From Rhodocollybia butyracea (lineage: Eukaryota; Basidiomycota; Agaricomycetes; Agaricales; Omphalotaceae): DNA of 64,000 nucleotides. Both the position numbers and the translations under genes were made by a program. The notes under the pieces were generated by a model that ran no database searches, was not told the origin of the DNA, and saw nothing but the letters and a program-made list of their open reading frames with translations. Shown here in pieces: positions 34,050-46,000 of the stretch (its first letter is position 1; each line of letters starts with the position of its first letter). Where the stretch lies: the NCBI GenBank assembly GCA_015501585.1, contig JADNRY010000010.1:124001-188000 (forward strand), in the 5' to 3' direction.

Positions 34050-34565
34050 GTTTAGGTATCTCCCCTAGGCAGACTCGTTATACACTTATGATCCATACGA
34101 ACGTGTGTATAATACCAAAGGTTAATACTGATAAATCATAAAGGTTTGGCTGGGGCTAGGCTGGCCCTGTGTGAATGGAAAATCTCAAAGGTGGGAGCCA
34201 ATCCAGATTGTAGACAGGTGGGTGGTGCTGGTAGGGCAAGAGAAAAATTGGAAGCAGAACAAAATAAAAAATACAACTTGATGCCGCTGCTCCATTCCAT
34301 TGTCTGACTCAATCAGGTGATAGTCAATCGTTAAATCCATAGCAATGACAGCACCCAAACCATGATACGGCAACCTCGTCGCCATCAAGCCGTTATGGTA
34401 AATCGCACAGATAATCTGTCAAAGACGACGTAAAATGGATACGATAAGTATACATATAGGCTTTCCGTGTCTGTTCACTCTCGGTCTAAGTACACCGGGG
34501 TCCCTCGAGTCATTTTACAGCGCTCATATATAAATTTCAGCATCGGAGCCTAGTCACGAACCATA
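34050..34565. other. intergenic between tandem transporter genes
   Basis: About 500 bp. The final about 60 bp (ATATAAATTTCAGCATCGGAG...) match the stretch preceding copy 1. Confidence 0.4.
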
Positions 34566-36475
34566 ATGTCCTCAATCAGACCGATCCAGCCAAGAAGCAA
34601 CCCGCTTCCCAAGTTCCAACTCTTCCTCATACTGTTGATCCAAGTTACAGGTGAAGCTTGAAGACCACTGGAACACCACGAAGGATTATTACTAACACAA
34701 ACTAGAGCCCATAACGGCACAGGTCATATACCCATTTATCATCGGCGCTGTGAGGAGCACAGGGATTATACATGGAGATGAAAAGAAAACTGGATATTTT
34801 GCTGGCATAATTGGGAGTATCTTCTAGACCTTTTTTCTTTGTGCATCTAACTCACAGTGAACTCTAGGAATCGATGTTTTTTCTAGCAGAATGTCTAACG
34901 GTATTCTACTGGGGACGTCTCTCGGACTTGTACGGTTAGTAGATCCCGTTCCTCTAAATCGGATGTGGATCTAGACTCGAATCTCGCAGGTCGTAGGAAA
35001 ATTCTTCTGCTCGGTCCTCTGGGACTGTCAATTGCAATGTTAGGTTTTGGGATTTCCAAGAATTTTGTAGCCCTTGTGATTTTCCGCGCCCTTCAGGGTA
35101 TGTTCAATGGTAATATCGGTGAGCCTGTTATCCGTGAATGTTTTTCGACAGAAAATCAACCAAGATCTTGATTTTCGCAGGAGTATCGAAGACAGTTATG
35201 GCTGAGGTTCGTCGTGTCGCATCTGCCTTACTACCTTCATCAAATGTACTTATAGATTACTGACTCGACGAACATGTGCGGTGCCTTTACAATGATCCCC
35301 ATTATGTGGAGCGTCGGCTCTGCTGTTGGGTGCGTTGTGTTCAGTCCATTCAACGCTCATCAACTTATTGTTTTCAGTCCTGCTCTCGGTGGAGTTCTTG
35401 CTAGTCCGGCCACACGATGGCCAGAAACTTTCGGAAAGTTCGCGTTTTTCCATGATTATCCTTATTTTCTTCCTTGTGCCGCTGCTGGATGTTTGGCATT
35501 TGTGGCATTTTTCTTTGGTTATCTTGGTTTGAAAGAGGTACTTCTCTGTTTCCCCATACTATTTGAGCTAGAAAGATTGATATTCTTTTTTTCATCCAGA
35601 GCTCCCCAGCATTCAAAGATAAAAAGTGCAATGAGATCATCTCGTCAGAGGAAACCGAACCTTTACTCCGAGATGGAGAACAACGTGAAGACTACGGTTC
35701 AGGTGACAATCATGACGGTCATGATAGACTTCTCAGCGTCAGGGAACTCCTAACTGCCGAATTCCGGATAATTTTGCTCAACTATGGGCTGCTCTCGGTC
35801 ACCGATATGGCTTGGTTTGTGTCATTCTGAGCCCCTATACAGACCTGTATTGATCTGCACATTTAGGTTTGTGCTAATACCACTCTCCTACTCTTCATCC
35901 ATTCCCATAGGCGGTTTAGGTCTTTCCCCGTATCAAGTGGGCTTGATTCTGGGCATATTCGCTTCAATAAATGGGATTTGGAACCTGTTGGTTCTAAGAA
36001 AAGTCCTTAAAAGAATAGGTCCTCGGACAATGTACATCGTATCGTACGCATCCTTCCTGATTATCTTTCCGCTTTTGTGGATTATACGGGAAACTGCTCA
36101 TGCTGCAGGAAAGGTCAACGCTCTGGTATGGTCGTTGATCGTTTGCCAGCTTTGCGCTGCAACATTTGTGACCTCTGGGTACTGTCAGTATAGATACATC
36201 GTGTTTGGAAAATGTTACTGACTCCTGGTTACCCAGACTCCATGCAATTGCTGATTGTTCAGAGCGCACCGCCAAACTCACTTGGCGCAGTCAATGGCCT
36301 TGCCCACACGGTTGCATCCGGGACTCGAGGGCTTGCACCACTTTTCGCATCGTCTTTATTCTCGGTATCGCTGGAATCTCGTCTCGCTGGCGGACACTTG
36401 GTCGAGATCGTCCTTATTGCTCTTTCAATAACAGGGGTCTTCTGTTCTTTCCAGCTTCCAAACAACAGGCTTTAG
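34566..36475 (+). CDS. MFS transporter, DHA1-type, tandem copy 2
   Basis: Starts MSSIRPIQPRSNPLPKFQ and follows copy 1 exon by exon, including the same intron positions, with roughly 85-90% identity judged by eye. Motif A (YWGRLSDLYG) and SAPPNSLGAVNGLAHTV are intact. It ends QLPNNRL before TAG 36475. Differences concentrate in the third-exon region (TNMCGAFTMIPIMWS versus TNMADAITMIPIMWT), in introns and in the central loop. No disabling change seen. Recent tandem duplication, both copies likely functional. Confidence 0.88.
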
Positions 36476-37323
36476 GTGCAAATTGTACGAGAGATAGCTA
36501 GGATTTCATGGTCAGCTTTAGAAGGAGTTTATACCAGTTTATACCTTGCTACTTTCTAGAGACAATAAGTACGTACCACGTGCCACCAATTCGGCCTTTG
36601 GATTTTTGCAATCATATTATCCGTCGGATGTTCAGCAGATCCTCCGTTCGTGTAACGCCCCTGGACGTTTTTTAAATATTCACCACCATCACCGGCCGCA
36701 TATAATCGTCATGACTTCATTCTGTCATAAGCGCCAATCAAACACACAACCCGAATACATACGTACACTTTGTTGTTGATACAATGATATCGTGCTCATA
36801 AGTACTCCCTGCCAAGGCTTCGTCGAATCGTTCATCATCCTCACTCCGATGAAGATTTGGACAGGCGCCGCGATCCGACAATGGCATACAACAATCAATC
36901 TATCCACTATTCGCTGCTTGAAGCTCAAGTGATTATGCTTTGCAGCTATCGCCATACTTGTGTCCTAATTTTATACAACTGGGAGCACCAACTTTTTCGT
37001 TCCTCGTTCCTTGTTTTCTCGGAGAGCAATGTCACCCTTCAATGAGTTCAATGCGTAGAGGGACGAACAACATTTAAGCCGTCGTTCGTGGGACTTTTAC
37101 CCTTTCAGGGCACGCTTTCCATTCGCTGTTTTACTTGGACGTTCAGACCCTACTGATTCGGTTCCTCGAGGGTTTATGAAGAAGAAACGATAATGTTTAC
37201 CAAAGCTCAAGGGCGAACTGTCAGCTCTGGATTACAAGCAGCTGGCAGTGATCGGAGTCTATGGCAGCAGTCAAAAGTATTTAGGTTGGGGAACAAGGAG
37301 CGAGCAACTGTGGTGCCCTGATA
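36476..37323. other. intergenic, no gene seen
   Basis: Short frames of about 60-77 codons on both strands have no support. Confidence 0.45.
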
Positions 37324-38658
37324 ATGGATACTCACAACCCCCTTCGTTGGTTTGCAAAGGCTATCACGCTGGTCACCTTCATTAACCTTCGCGTTGCACT
37401 GGCTCAAAATACAAATGCTACGTGTAGCGTGGCCTCTTTACAATGGGTGCGTCAAGTGAAGAGACCCGTTTGTCTCATTCATGAGACCGTTCTCTAGTCC
37501 TTTAATTCGCAGAAACAAAGTCCCTGCGCTATCGCGTCCTCCCTCCTCGGTGTATGTGACGGAGGCCGTTAGTCCATTCAGTTCGATATATTAACTATCT
37601 ATTAAGACTAACCACGGCGTTTGCAGAATACGATGTCGCTGCCCTACCCCTACCATCATCCATATATCTCGGGCCCTCCATCGATGCTGCCAATCCGTGC
37701 CAGTGCAACACCGTCGTGTATTCATTGATAAGCGCGTGTGCTCTATGCCAAAATGGAACCATAACATCGTGAGTCCGTTCGATTTCACTCCCCGAATATT
37801 GAAAGCTTACGGAGGTCGAACGAAGATGGAGGTGTGTAAACGTTAGCTCAAAATCTCAAGTAAACTAACAAGGTGAAAGTCAATGGGCGACGAACTGTGC
37901 AACTGTTTTTGACAACTACCCTCAACCCATCCCTGGAAATTTACATGTACCCGCTTATGCGTACCTTCCTGTAGAGGTAATCCCGTCAGGTGGTCCTCAT
38001 TTTAAATCTGACTGACATTACAGGCGGAGGACACTTTCGACCAAAACGCCGCCCAGAAAGACGCCAGTGCGTAGCTTTATATTGATCTTCTGCTCCTTTA
38101 GCTTACCCGTTGACGTAGACGCTACTGAATCTACTGCATTACCTTCGAGTGCTCCGGCGACGAGTACTCTGCAACCATCTACAACAACTTCGCAGACACC
38201 AATCTCTACAGCCTCTGCTGCTGGCCAGATAACAATTCCGACCGACCCTCATAGTACTGCCATAGGCGCTGGCGTAGTGGGAGGGATCTTCGGTCTTGCT
38301 TGTCTTCTGCTGCTGACTGGACTGCTTATTGCATATCGAAGGCATAGACGTTCGAAGAGTCTTCGTCAAAGGAGCCCCGACTCGGAACAAGCCTCGCAAG
38401 AAGCCTCGCTGCCACTGCCACCGGGCTTCCGAGTTGGAACGCAATCTTCTCTAGGAACACTCAACACTGCACCTAGTGATTCTATGATTGAAGTTCGTGC
38501 TGCTACACAGACGGTCAGTGAATTCTTCCTACTCCTGGGAGCTATGCACTTATCCTCATTGCCTGCAGGATCTTCCAACACAGATAAGTAACTCCCACAC
38601 TATCGCCCCAGCCATTCAGATCTCGTCTTCGTCTGTCGATGACCATGTTTCCACATGA
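37324..38658 (+). CDS. single-pass membrane protein with Cys-rich ectodomain, copy B
   Basis: ATG 37324 begins a clear signal peptide (AKAITLVTFINLRVALA). The ectodomain contains CSVASLQW, QSPCAIASSLLGVCDGG, AANPCQCNTVVYSLISACALC and WATNCATV. Next come a Ser/Thr-rich stalk (SSAPATSTLQPSTTTSQTP), a TM helix (GAGVVGGIFGLACLLLLTGLL) and a basic stop-transfer AYRRHRRSK. The cytosolic tail has an acidic/Ser part and ends DDHVST at TGA 38658. Exon 1 is 37324-37446; later exons join with standard GT-AG introns. Same cysteine scheme as copies A and C (NPC...C...C.C...C..C). Function unknown. Confidence 0.82.
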
Positions 38659-39043
38659 ACTTGAACCTTCTTTTGTATCCACATCCACATTCCCTTGGTT
38701 AGTTAAATAAGTAGATGCCTGAAGTAGTTCTTTAAAGGTTTGCTCTAATTCTTCATGTAACTTCAATAGTATGCTCAGTTCCTGCGGACATACCGGAATC
38801 GAAGGCTCAAGCTGTGCTTGAAATGATCCTAAAATGATCCGAATCAACGATGCGTGTTTTCGTTGAATGTGTTCCTGGCACTAAAAGTTTCTAAAACAAA
38901 TTCTACACCGTGGTTTGCTCCAAAATGCTGTTCAGTGGTTCTATTATTTCACTTAGCACGCGGCGATACAGCCAATTAGTCCTTAGTGCTTTAAGGCCTC
39001 TTCCTGAGACGATTTCTGCACGATCTCTTCAGGAATCAGGATT

Positions 39044-40405
39044 ATGGCTTCTACCATCTTCACGGTTTTCGCGCTGCTTTTCCTTCAGGCCGATCGCGTT
39101 CGTTCAGCAACATTTGTGCCAGCTAGTTGTAATTCTAGTGAAGGATATGGATGGGTAAGTTGAATTATTTTTATTCTTATCATCTCTGATTTGCCACAGG
39201 CGAATAATTCGTTGGGCCAAGACCCATGTACCGTTGCCACTTTTCTTGGAGGAGCCTGTAACGGTGGACGTATGTATCTGATAGTTTCTCTGTTGAAGCA
39301 TCTGTCTTCTAATATACACTCGTCGCTCAGAATACAGCATCCCGGCTATCAACAGCACTGAATCCTACTCGTCAGTTTCTCCCTTCTCATCACGACAAGT
39401 ATTTCGCCCTGACTCCTGTTTTAGTGGGCCCAATTCTACTGAACAAAATTCATGTCGCTGTAGTACCGTATTTTATTCTGTGTTAATGGCTTGTGCGGCT
39501 TGCCAGGGAGGAGCACCTATAACGTATGTGACCCGATTAACTGTGTTATCCATTTTTCAACTTTCCTTGCAGGTGGTCAAGGTTCGCTTCTGTTTCTTAC
39601 TCTGCGTCTGGACAATTTGATTAATACCCCTTCATTTCAAAAGCTACGCTATGAGCTGTCATACTGTATATGTTGCAGAGTCCGTTTCTTATTCTTTCTC
39701 TTGGTTTATCTTATCCCTTACTGTGCGTCTGTAGCTTCAATGAGACTATCCCTCCTGGGACGGCTGTGCAACACTGGGCATACTTGAATGTTACGGTATG
39801 TTAACTCGATAGTTGTTCCATTTGGTCCTTATCAATCTGGTGGCAGCTTAACGGATTCAACGCCACTACTGCTCAACTTGATGGAGGTAGGATCATACTT
39901 CAATAATCGGGGATTTATTTGTTGATCCATGATCAGATTCACCAGAGTCTGTGGGTGTTCCACAGGCTACGCTATCAAGTACACCTTCATCGACATCTGC
40001 TGCTTCTACAGCCTCTTCTAAATCCAATACCGGCGCAATTGCGGGTGGTGTAGTCGGGGGTATTGTTTTCGTTGTTCTGATAGTAGCCGCGGCATTTTGG
40101 TTCCTCCGTAGAAGAAGATCGCAGCCTCCCGTCTCCCATCGTGAATTGCTCAGTCCTGACATGACCGGAACTGCCCAAACTATAACGAGCTATCCCTCTA
40201 CGCAACAGAGGATCTATGTGAGCTTTGTGTTTTCTTGTTGAGACCGTGTTCTGACTATTCGTTTTATGTAGGACCCTCCGACCCAAGTACCTATCCTACG
40301 ATGATCTCACCTACCTCAACACACGCTCCATACTCTACGAATGAATATGGTTCGAGTGCCAGTCTTGGCCCTCCTCGCAGATATCCTGGATATGCAGAAG
40401 TTTGA
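39044..40405 (+). CDS. single-pass membrane protein with Cys-rich ectodomain, copy C; tail frame unclear
   Basis: ATG 39044 opens a signal peptide (STIFTVFALLFLQADRVRS). The ectodomain then reads NNSLGQDPCTVATFLGGACNGG, NSTEQNSCRCSTVFYSVLMACAAC and SFNETIPPGTAVQHWAYLNVT, followed by a Ser/Thr stalk, a TM helix (IAGGVVGGIVFVVLIVAAAFW) and RRRRS. The intron at about 39579-39733 is unusually long (155 bp). After the last clear splice (IYD at 40272) the best coding frame (PTMISPTSTHAPYS...GYAEV, stop 40405) is one base out of phase. Either there is a 1-nt indel, or the protein ends early at 40304. Located directly downstream of copy B in the same orientation. Confidence 0.75.
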
Positions 40406-40797
40406 TTCGTTCATGTGTCTCGGACTCTAGGGTGCACCGATATGCGTTCTATTCTACTGTAATATTTAAATAGACCTCCAATCCTGTTCGATTCCTAAAA
40501 TTCGAGCTGCCAATGACAGAAGATTTATGGTTCCTGCTGATCTTTTATCATTCTATGCACCATTGTTGGACTTATTAACGCCGGGCACAACGGGCATCGA
40601 TCCGTCAAGCTTCAAGGGGTTCTTCTATTCCTCATGACTAGGAAAGTTCTATTATCCAAGTTCTGTCGACAGTCACAAGGACTTTGTGATGAAGGGCACT
40701 CTATCTCCAGGTCTTTTAAAAGATTCATTATTAGTAATGGACAGGCATCTTAACTAGTTTGCTTGGCTCTATATTGAGGCCGTGTCCCTTCCTTACG

Positions 40798-41348
40798 ATG
40801 TGGAGGTTGTCCCAGTGGGCCGTTCCGTTCATTACCTTGCTTTCATGTCAAGCAGTAGCAGGAGTTAGTTTGACTATCATGGCCTCTCAAGGTAACGCCG
40901 CATCTTTTTCAGATATAGTTCCCATATCCTGATTGCCAACGTTTCGTCCAATTTGCTCTGCACGCCCTTCTCAGCTTCATCTACCGCATCCACCTCGGTG
41001 GACAGTGGTTTAGCCTCGGAAACATCTTCCGTTCCCGATTCGAAAGGACACACAACGACTACGCTTGCTATCGTATTATCCATCCTCGGGACGCTGTTTC
41101 TGGTGACCCTTGGCATAGTTGTGGGATGTCATTTCATGCGCAAGAGAAAGGGGAGCCTGGGAAGAGGTAGCGGGTCAAAACTGTCTCGCGCAAGCTCCTT
41201 ATCTCCAACAATTGCTTCATTTGTCGCTGGGTACAGCCCTGACCTGGGGCACGGTGGATACAAAGAGCTGCCGAATCCACCAACACCTCCTTATATGTAT
41301 TATGTCCCTCCAGAAGCTCTTGTCGAAGTATCAGCCCAGGCAGCCTGA
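40798..41348 (+). CDS. small signal-peptide/TM protein without Cys ectodomain, copy D
   Basis: Two exons, 40798-40891 and 40975-41348, joined in phase through an 83-nt intron to 155 residues. A signal peptide (MWRLSQWAVPFITLLSCQAVAG) is followed by a very short Ser/Thr stalk (ASSTASTSVDSG), a TM helix (LAIVLSILGTLFLVTLGIVV) and MRKRKG stop transfer. The cytosolic tail ends with a Pro/Tyr-rich PNPPTPPYMYYVPPEA. It is adjacent to copies B and C in the same orientation and shares their stalk-TM-tail layout, but it lacks the cysteine ectodomain. It may be a minimal paralog. Confidence 0.65.
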
Positions 41349-41659
41349 CCGTATCGACGTCGTCCATGTCTATCCCGCATGATTTATACGTGAGCGATTT
41401 TACAAATTGTCGCCCGTTCAATCATTGAGTGCTGGATTGTATTTTCTAGGAGCCAGTAGTGCAAACACGATCTCTCCCGCAATGCAGTCATCAAATATGT
41501 ACACCGAGCATTCCCTTTAACCGAGACTGGAGAGAGGGCAATGGCAGAAGAGAGACTCGCTAATCAAAAACGCTGGAAGCTTGTACCGTTACGGAGGGCA
41601 GAGTCGGATGCAGAAGAGAGAGTCACTATTCAGAAACGCTGGAGGCTTCTCTCATTACC
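41349..41659. other. intergenic
   Basis: Nothing recognised except an approximate internal repeat around GGCAGAAGAGAGACTC...CGCTGG (41547-41575 and 41608-41645). Confidence 0.4.
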
Positions 41660-42275
41660 ATTACGGAGGTTAGGGGACGCATAGACGTTATCGCACATCT
41701 TTCGTTATCTAGACAGTGCAGAGTATGAGTACTTATTACATGTAAAATGTACGACGAACCAAACAGACCAAACATTCCAGGAATCCATAGCTGTTCGGGA
41801 TAGCCCCAGATTTTGTCCTCCTCCAAGTCACAAAGTGCTCTCCACTTCGCTCTGCTCAATATTCAAGACCAGTTTCCTCTCTGATTCAGACTTCCGCATC
41901 GCCGTAGTGCTGTCCTCAATCATCAATTCGTTGGGGTTAGGTTTCCGCGTGGGTTCATCACCCGTAGTTAGACTTCCAACATAGTTCAAACGCTGATATC
42001 GCAACTGTTTTTGTTGACGATCAGTACAGGAAAGGCGATCAGCGACACTGCAAACGTACATCACTCAGTTTGATCTCCTCTACACCATTGTCCCTTCATA
42101 CATTTCGGCAGCGACGCAAGCATTATCCGTTCATGAAAACCGCATTCACGCAATGGCATCTCCTTGATTACATCTTTGACGTCACTTGTATGTGCAGCCT
42201 CTCCTTGGGGGAGCTCCGAGGTGCGTCTGGTGGAAAGGGAATGGGTTAGCGATCCTAGTAGGTAATATAGATAAC
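41660..42275 (-). pseudogene. decayed fragment of the ORC1 3' end
   Basis: Matches about 49250-49935 (3' end and 3' flank of the ORC1 gene) along its whole length, including intron-exon borders. It translates in pieces as LNYVGSLTTGDEPTRKPNPNE and [21 protein letters not shown]. Indels break the frame, and a stretch corresponding to [14 protein letters not shown] is deleted. It contains only the last two to three exons and no promoter or ATPase domain. It is a duplicated, non-functional fragment about 7.6 kb from its parent, in the same orientation. Confidence 0.88.
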
Positions 42276-43062
42276 TTACTTGAACAGGACGCGCTCTAAT
42301 TTGGAGTCTAATCCGTGATGCGATGTGGCTACGAATTATTTTGTTTCGTTGGAGGATTAAGGTCTTCGAGAACGGTTTGAGGATTACCTTCCAAAGGGCT
42401 TTCGACTTGTCGCGAAGGAGGAATCAAATGGGGAGATGAGCCCCGGGTCATGGCTGCTGAAGCTAAAGGTACTATAAGAAAGGCGGAAGACATCACGGTA
42501 AACTGAATTTACGAGTATCGGAATCGAAAGGAACGCAGTGCTAAAGATATAATGTTAGAGAGGTACACCATGGCAAAGTAGGTTTGAACTTGCTATCTCT
42601 GTCCCGGTCGTCTTTCCATTCGAGACTTGGAATTTTTCCTGTGTTTTCTCCAGTGTTTCGGTCTGACAACATTAAGAGCAATATTATTGGCCTTTTCCTG
42701 AAGCATTGCAGTCAGTAAATACGAGTGCACAGGTTGTGTTGTGATGTCGAGGTGGAAAAGTGGCGTTTTAGGAAAACAGAAGGCCGAAATAGTAAAGATG
42801 ACGCTCTGAAGACCGTGCGCGCTTATTTTCCAGTCAAATGGTCTACTTTCTTCCTTCCGCTGCTTTCTGTTTACTTCTCTTTCAAGGCTGTCTGCTCCTT
42901 TTTTCAGGACTCCTACGGTGAGCGAACCCTACCATCTATTACTTTTACGGTCGTGAGTACGTGCGAGATACCCTGATGCATACGGGTGCGACTCGCGTTG
43001 GCCTCATCGATCATCTCTATTGAACACCAGCAAAACCGAGGCCAAACTAACAACTCCATACA
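42276..43062. other. no gene seen
   Basis: Sequence between the ORC1 fragment and the P-loop gene. Open frames are short and unsupported. Confidence 0.4.
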
Positions 43063-46000
43063 CTAACCAGAGGACCCATCCTCCAGAGACGTCTCCGCCA
43101 CTACCCCATATTCAGCAACATCGTCGTCTACCAAGACATCGGCGTGCTCTACCGCTTTCCCGCTGTCCGACTGGAGCACGTCAGCCCCTGTCCTCGACGG
43201 TCCATCCGAGGCGGCCCATCCGTAAGTTTCCAAGCCATGGGACCAGAAGGGCTTTAGGCGTTTCAAAGCTTCGACACTCTCACTGTCTTGACGAGGGTTT
43301 TCTTGCAAAAGAGAATGCGAAGCTAACAGGGTCACATATGCACCACGTTCGTCCGGCTTGATTACTTGGTAAACTGTAGGCGAACAGCCGGAAATGGTGA
43401 AGGCGTAGCGCGGATGCGAGACACGGCCTGTACTTTTCCCTTTCTCGAAGGCCTGAACAACCTGAATTCCTGACCCCATCGATGACAGTGCAGTAGTCGT
43501 TTCGGCCGGTGATTCGTCCGACGGAGGCTGACTCCGAGCCTTTTTGGCCTGTGATCCGCTTTGCTTGGGCTGGGGGGGCTCGGTCCGCTTTCTCGCTTGC
43601 GATTTGTTCAAATGAGGCTGAGACTGAGAGGACTCGGTCCATTTTAATGCTGTCCCTAGCTGCATGGCTACACTCTTCGTTGAGCACGAGCTTTTGTGTA
43701 AAAACAATGGAAAGGACACTTAACTGATGCATATATACGGACGGTTATCATTGTCACTGAAAAACTTCATATTCTTTTCATCAATATTGACTCTTTGATG
43801 AGTAGCCTTGTTTTTGATTTGCACCCACACTGGGAACATATTACGACGGTGCAGTTTATGCGTCGGCGATAACAGAGCCATCAGGCAAAGGTCAACGCAG
43901 TGCTGGTTGCTTGCGCATTGGACGGCCATACCTCGTGCAAAAGCCATCCATGCGCCTTCGTCAGTCAAAAGGCTGCCATCACCAGCTTTAACAAAGTGAG
44001 TGAAGTGAAGGATTGAGGTCTTGAAAGCATCTTTGAATGGTATAAAATCCTGGGTGCCTGCCTTGATATTTGTGGGGCGAGAGTTCATGACTTCTTCAAA
44101 ATGCGATGGGGCCAGAAGCGCTTTGAGAAAGTCGGTGAGCAAGATGGGGGTTGAAAACCGAAATGGTTTCTGTGCTAGGGTCAATAATGCAGCTGAGTCG
44201 TGTGCAAGGGTAAGAAGAAGCCGAGCAACTAGCTCTCCGCGATCGCCTTTTGAAATGAAGCTCAAGTTCCGCGGATCGGTCAAAAAGAACGGGATGTCTT
44301 GCACCCTATGCATGATGCGCGCAGCAGCTTCAGCAAGAATGGGCTCAGATGGAGCTCCTACCCACATGTACTCACTGTCCTCAGGGATACAATGGGCAAT
44401 GAGCATATTTCCGGCGACTAAGGATACTGCTTTATCGACTGCGATCTGGCGGCGAGGCTCGAGATCAAGCAGTATGCGCACAATGAGAGCTGATAATTGA
44501 CAGTCAGGAGTAGGAACTTCGATAGACGCACCCCCGTTCAGCTTGTACATAGCAAAATCGATGATATCGCCTTTGACGCTCATAGCCCCATGTTTATATC
44601 GGGTCCACCACCTATTCCAAGCATCGGAAAACAATGAAGCCAGCAGAAACCAAAAACACGTACAGCATCCGCCCAAAACGTACCATGAATTCAGTTTCAC
44701 AGACATCTGACGCTGTATGTGCGCCCTCCATAGCAAGATGTGGTTCTGATGTCATGTCAAATGGCATTTCCACAATCGGGGTCTGTCGTTGACCAATTGG
44801 TGCATAGCTAGTCCTTGCAGACGGATGGCCTTGGGGATGAGGGAAGTAAACAGCCAAATCTAAATATGTCGATATGAAGACTGTGAAGATCCTGGATTTG
44901 ACAAAGCTGTTTAGTGCAGAACACAGTATTTGATAATGAGTGCGAGCCGTCGCCGAGTTATCTCTGGTCCTAAGGTTTGAGAGGGCATATGTCTCATCGA
45001 AGTATAACAAGAGCACAATATTTCCAGGTTCCGGAGACCAGTTCTCGACTATGTACTGAATTAAATTTTCTGCTGATTGATGAACTGCATGGATGGACGG
45101 GTTCGGGTTTAGGCATTTCGGGCTGGGGACAGAATAACACGCGAACCTTTTGGCCAGAGAGCCTGCAGAAGAACTTGATGGTCGACGCTACCATGTTTCG
45201 AATTCGCCTATAGAATTAATGAGAAAAGTGCTAAATCTATTGCATAACCTTTACCTCAAAGTCGTCTTCCGCCATCTACCTGGAATTTAGCCAATAAAAA
45301 CGATTCAACTCCGTTAAACTCACTTTGATCGCCCTCCTGTACAGATCGCCGCGGTTTGAGCCAGCTTGTAAGTATGTTCTCCATGTTGAAGCCAAGTGTT
45401 CGTATGTTGCAATCGAAATGTCTTCCTTGAAAGTCTGTAGAGTCTCCAGCACGCAACGGAATAGGGCGTCGAAGAAATGGACAAAACGCCATTCCACTTG
45501 TGCCCTTACGCCGAAGCGCTGGTCTATGAGGAAGTGACGAACATCGATATCTGGGGCAGGATACCCTTTGAAAGTCGATGAGGAAAAGGGGAAAAATACG
45601 TTGTCTCAGAAAGATACCTGACTCCATGGGTGCTCGGACATTGAAAGGGATGGTAAACAAGAGGTGCGCAGCTTCATCAATAGTTCGTGACTTTCCAGTC
45701 CCTGAACTTTGTATTATTGGAACATAATTCGCATATGGCGTCGTACCCCTGGTCGCGTTCATTCGGTTTAGAGTATTCACTAGCAGAACGTCGTAGTCGC
45801 CCTGGAAGGGCTCTTTCCATGAATTAACGGTCGCTAAGGAGGATGCGAATGCAGTTTACACTGTGTTCACAATGCAGCTCATAGATCACTCACCCTGTAC
45901 TATAATCCACCACGAACTTGCCAAGTCAATACTCGAAAGGTAATACATGACTTACAGTCATTAGGGGATTTCATATCAGGGCTTGGACGAACGACGGAAT

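Noticed and set aside
45256..45780. Continuous 174-residue frame through the P-loop exon
   Set aside because: After MESG the frame runs through an intron; the GTATCT donor and the next exon beginning GYPAPDIDVR give the true continuation.
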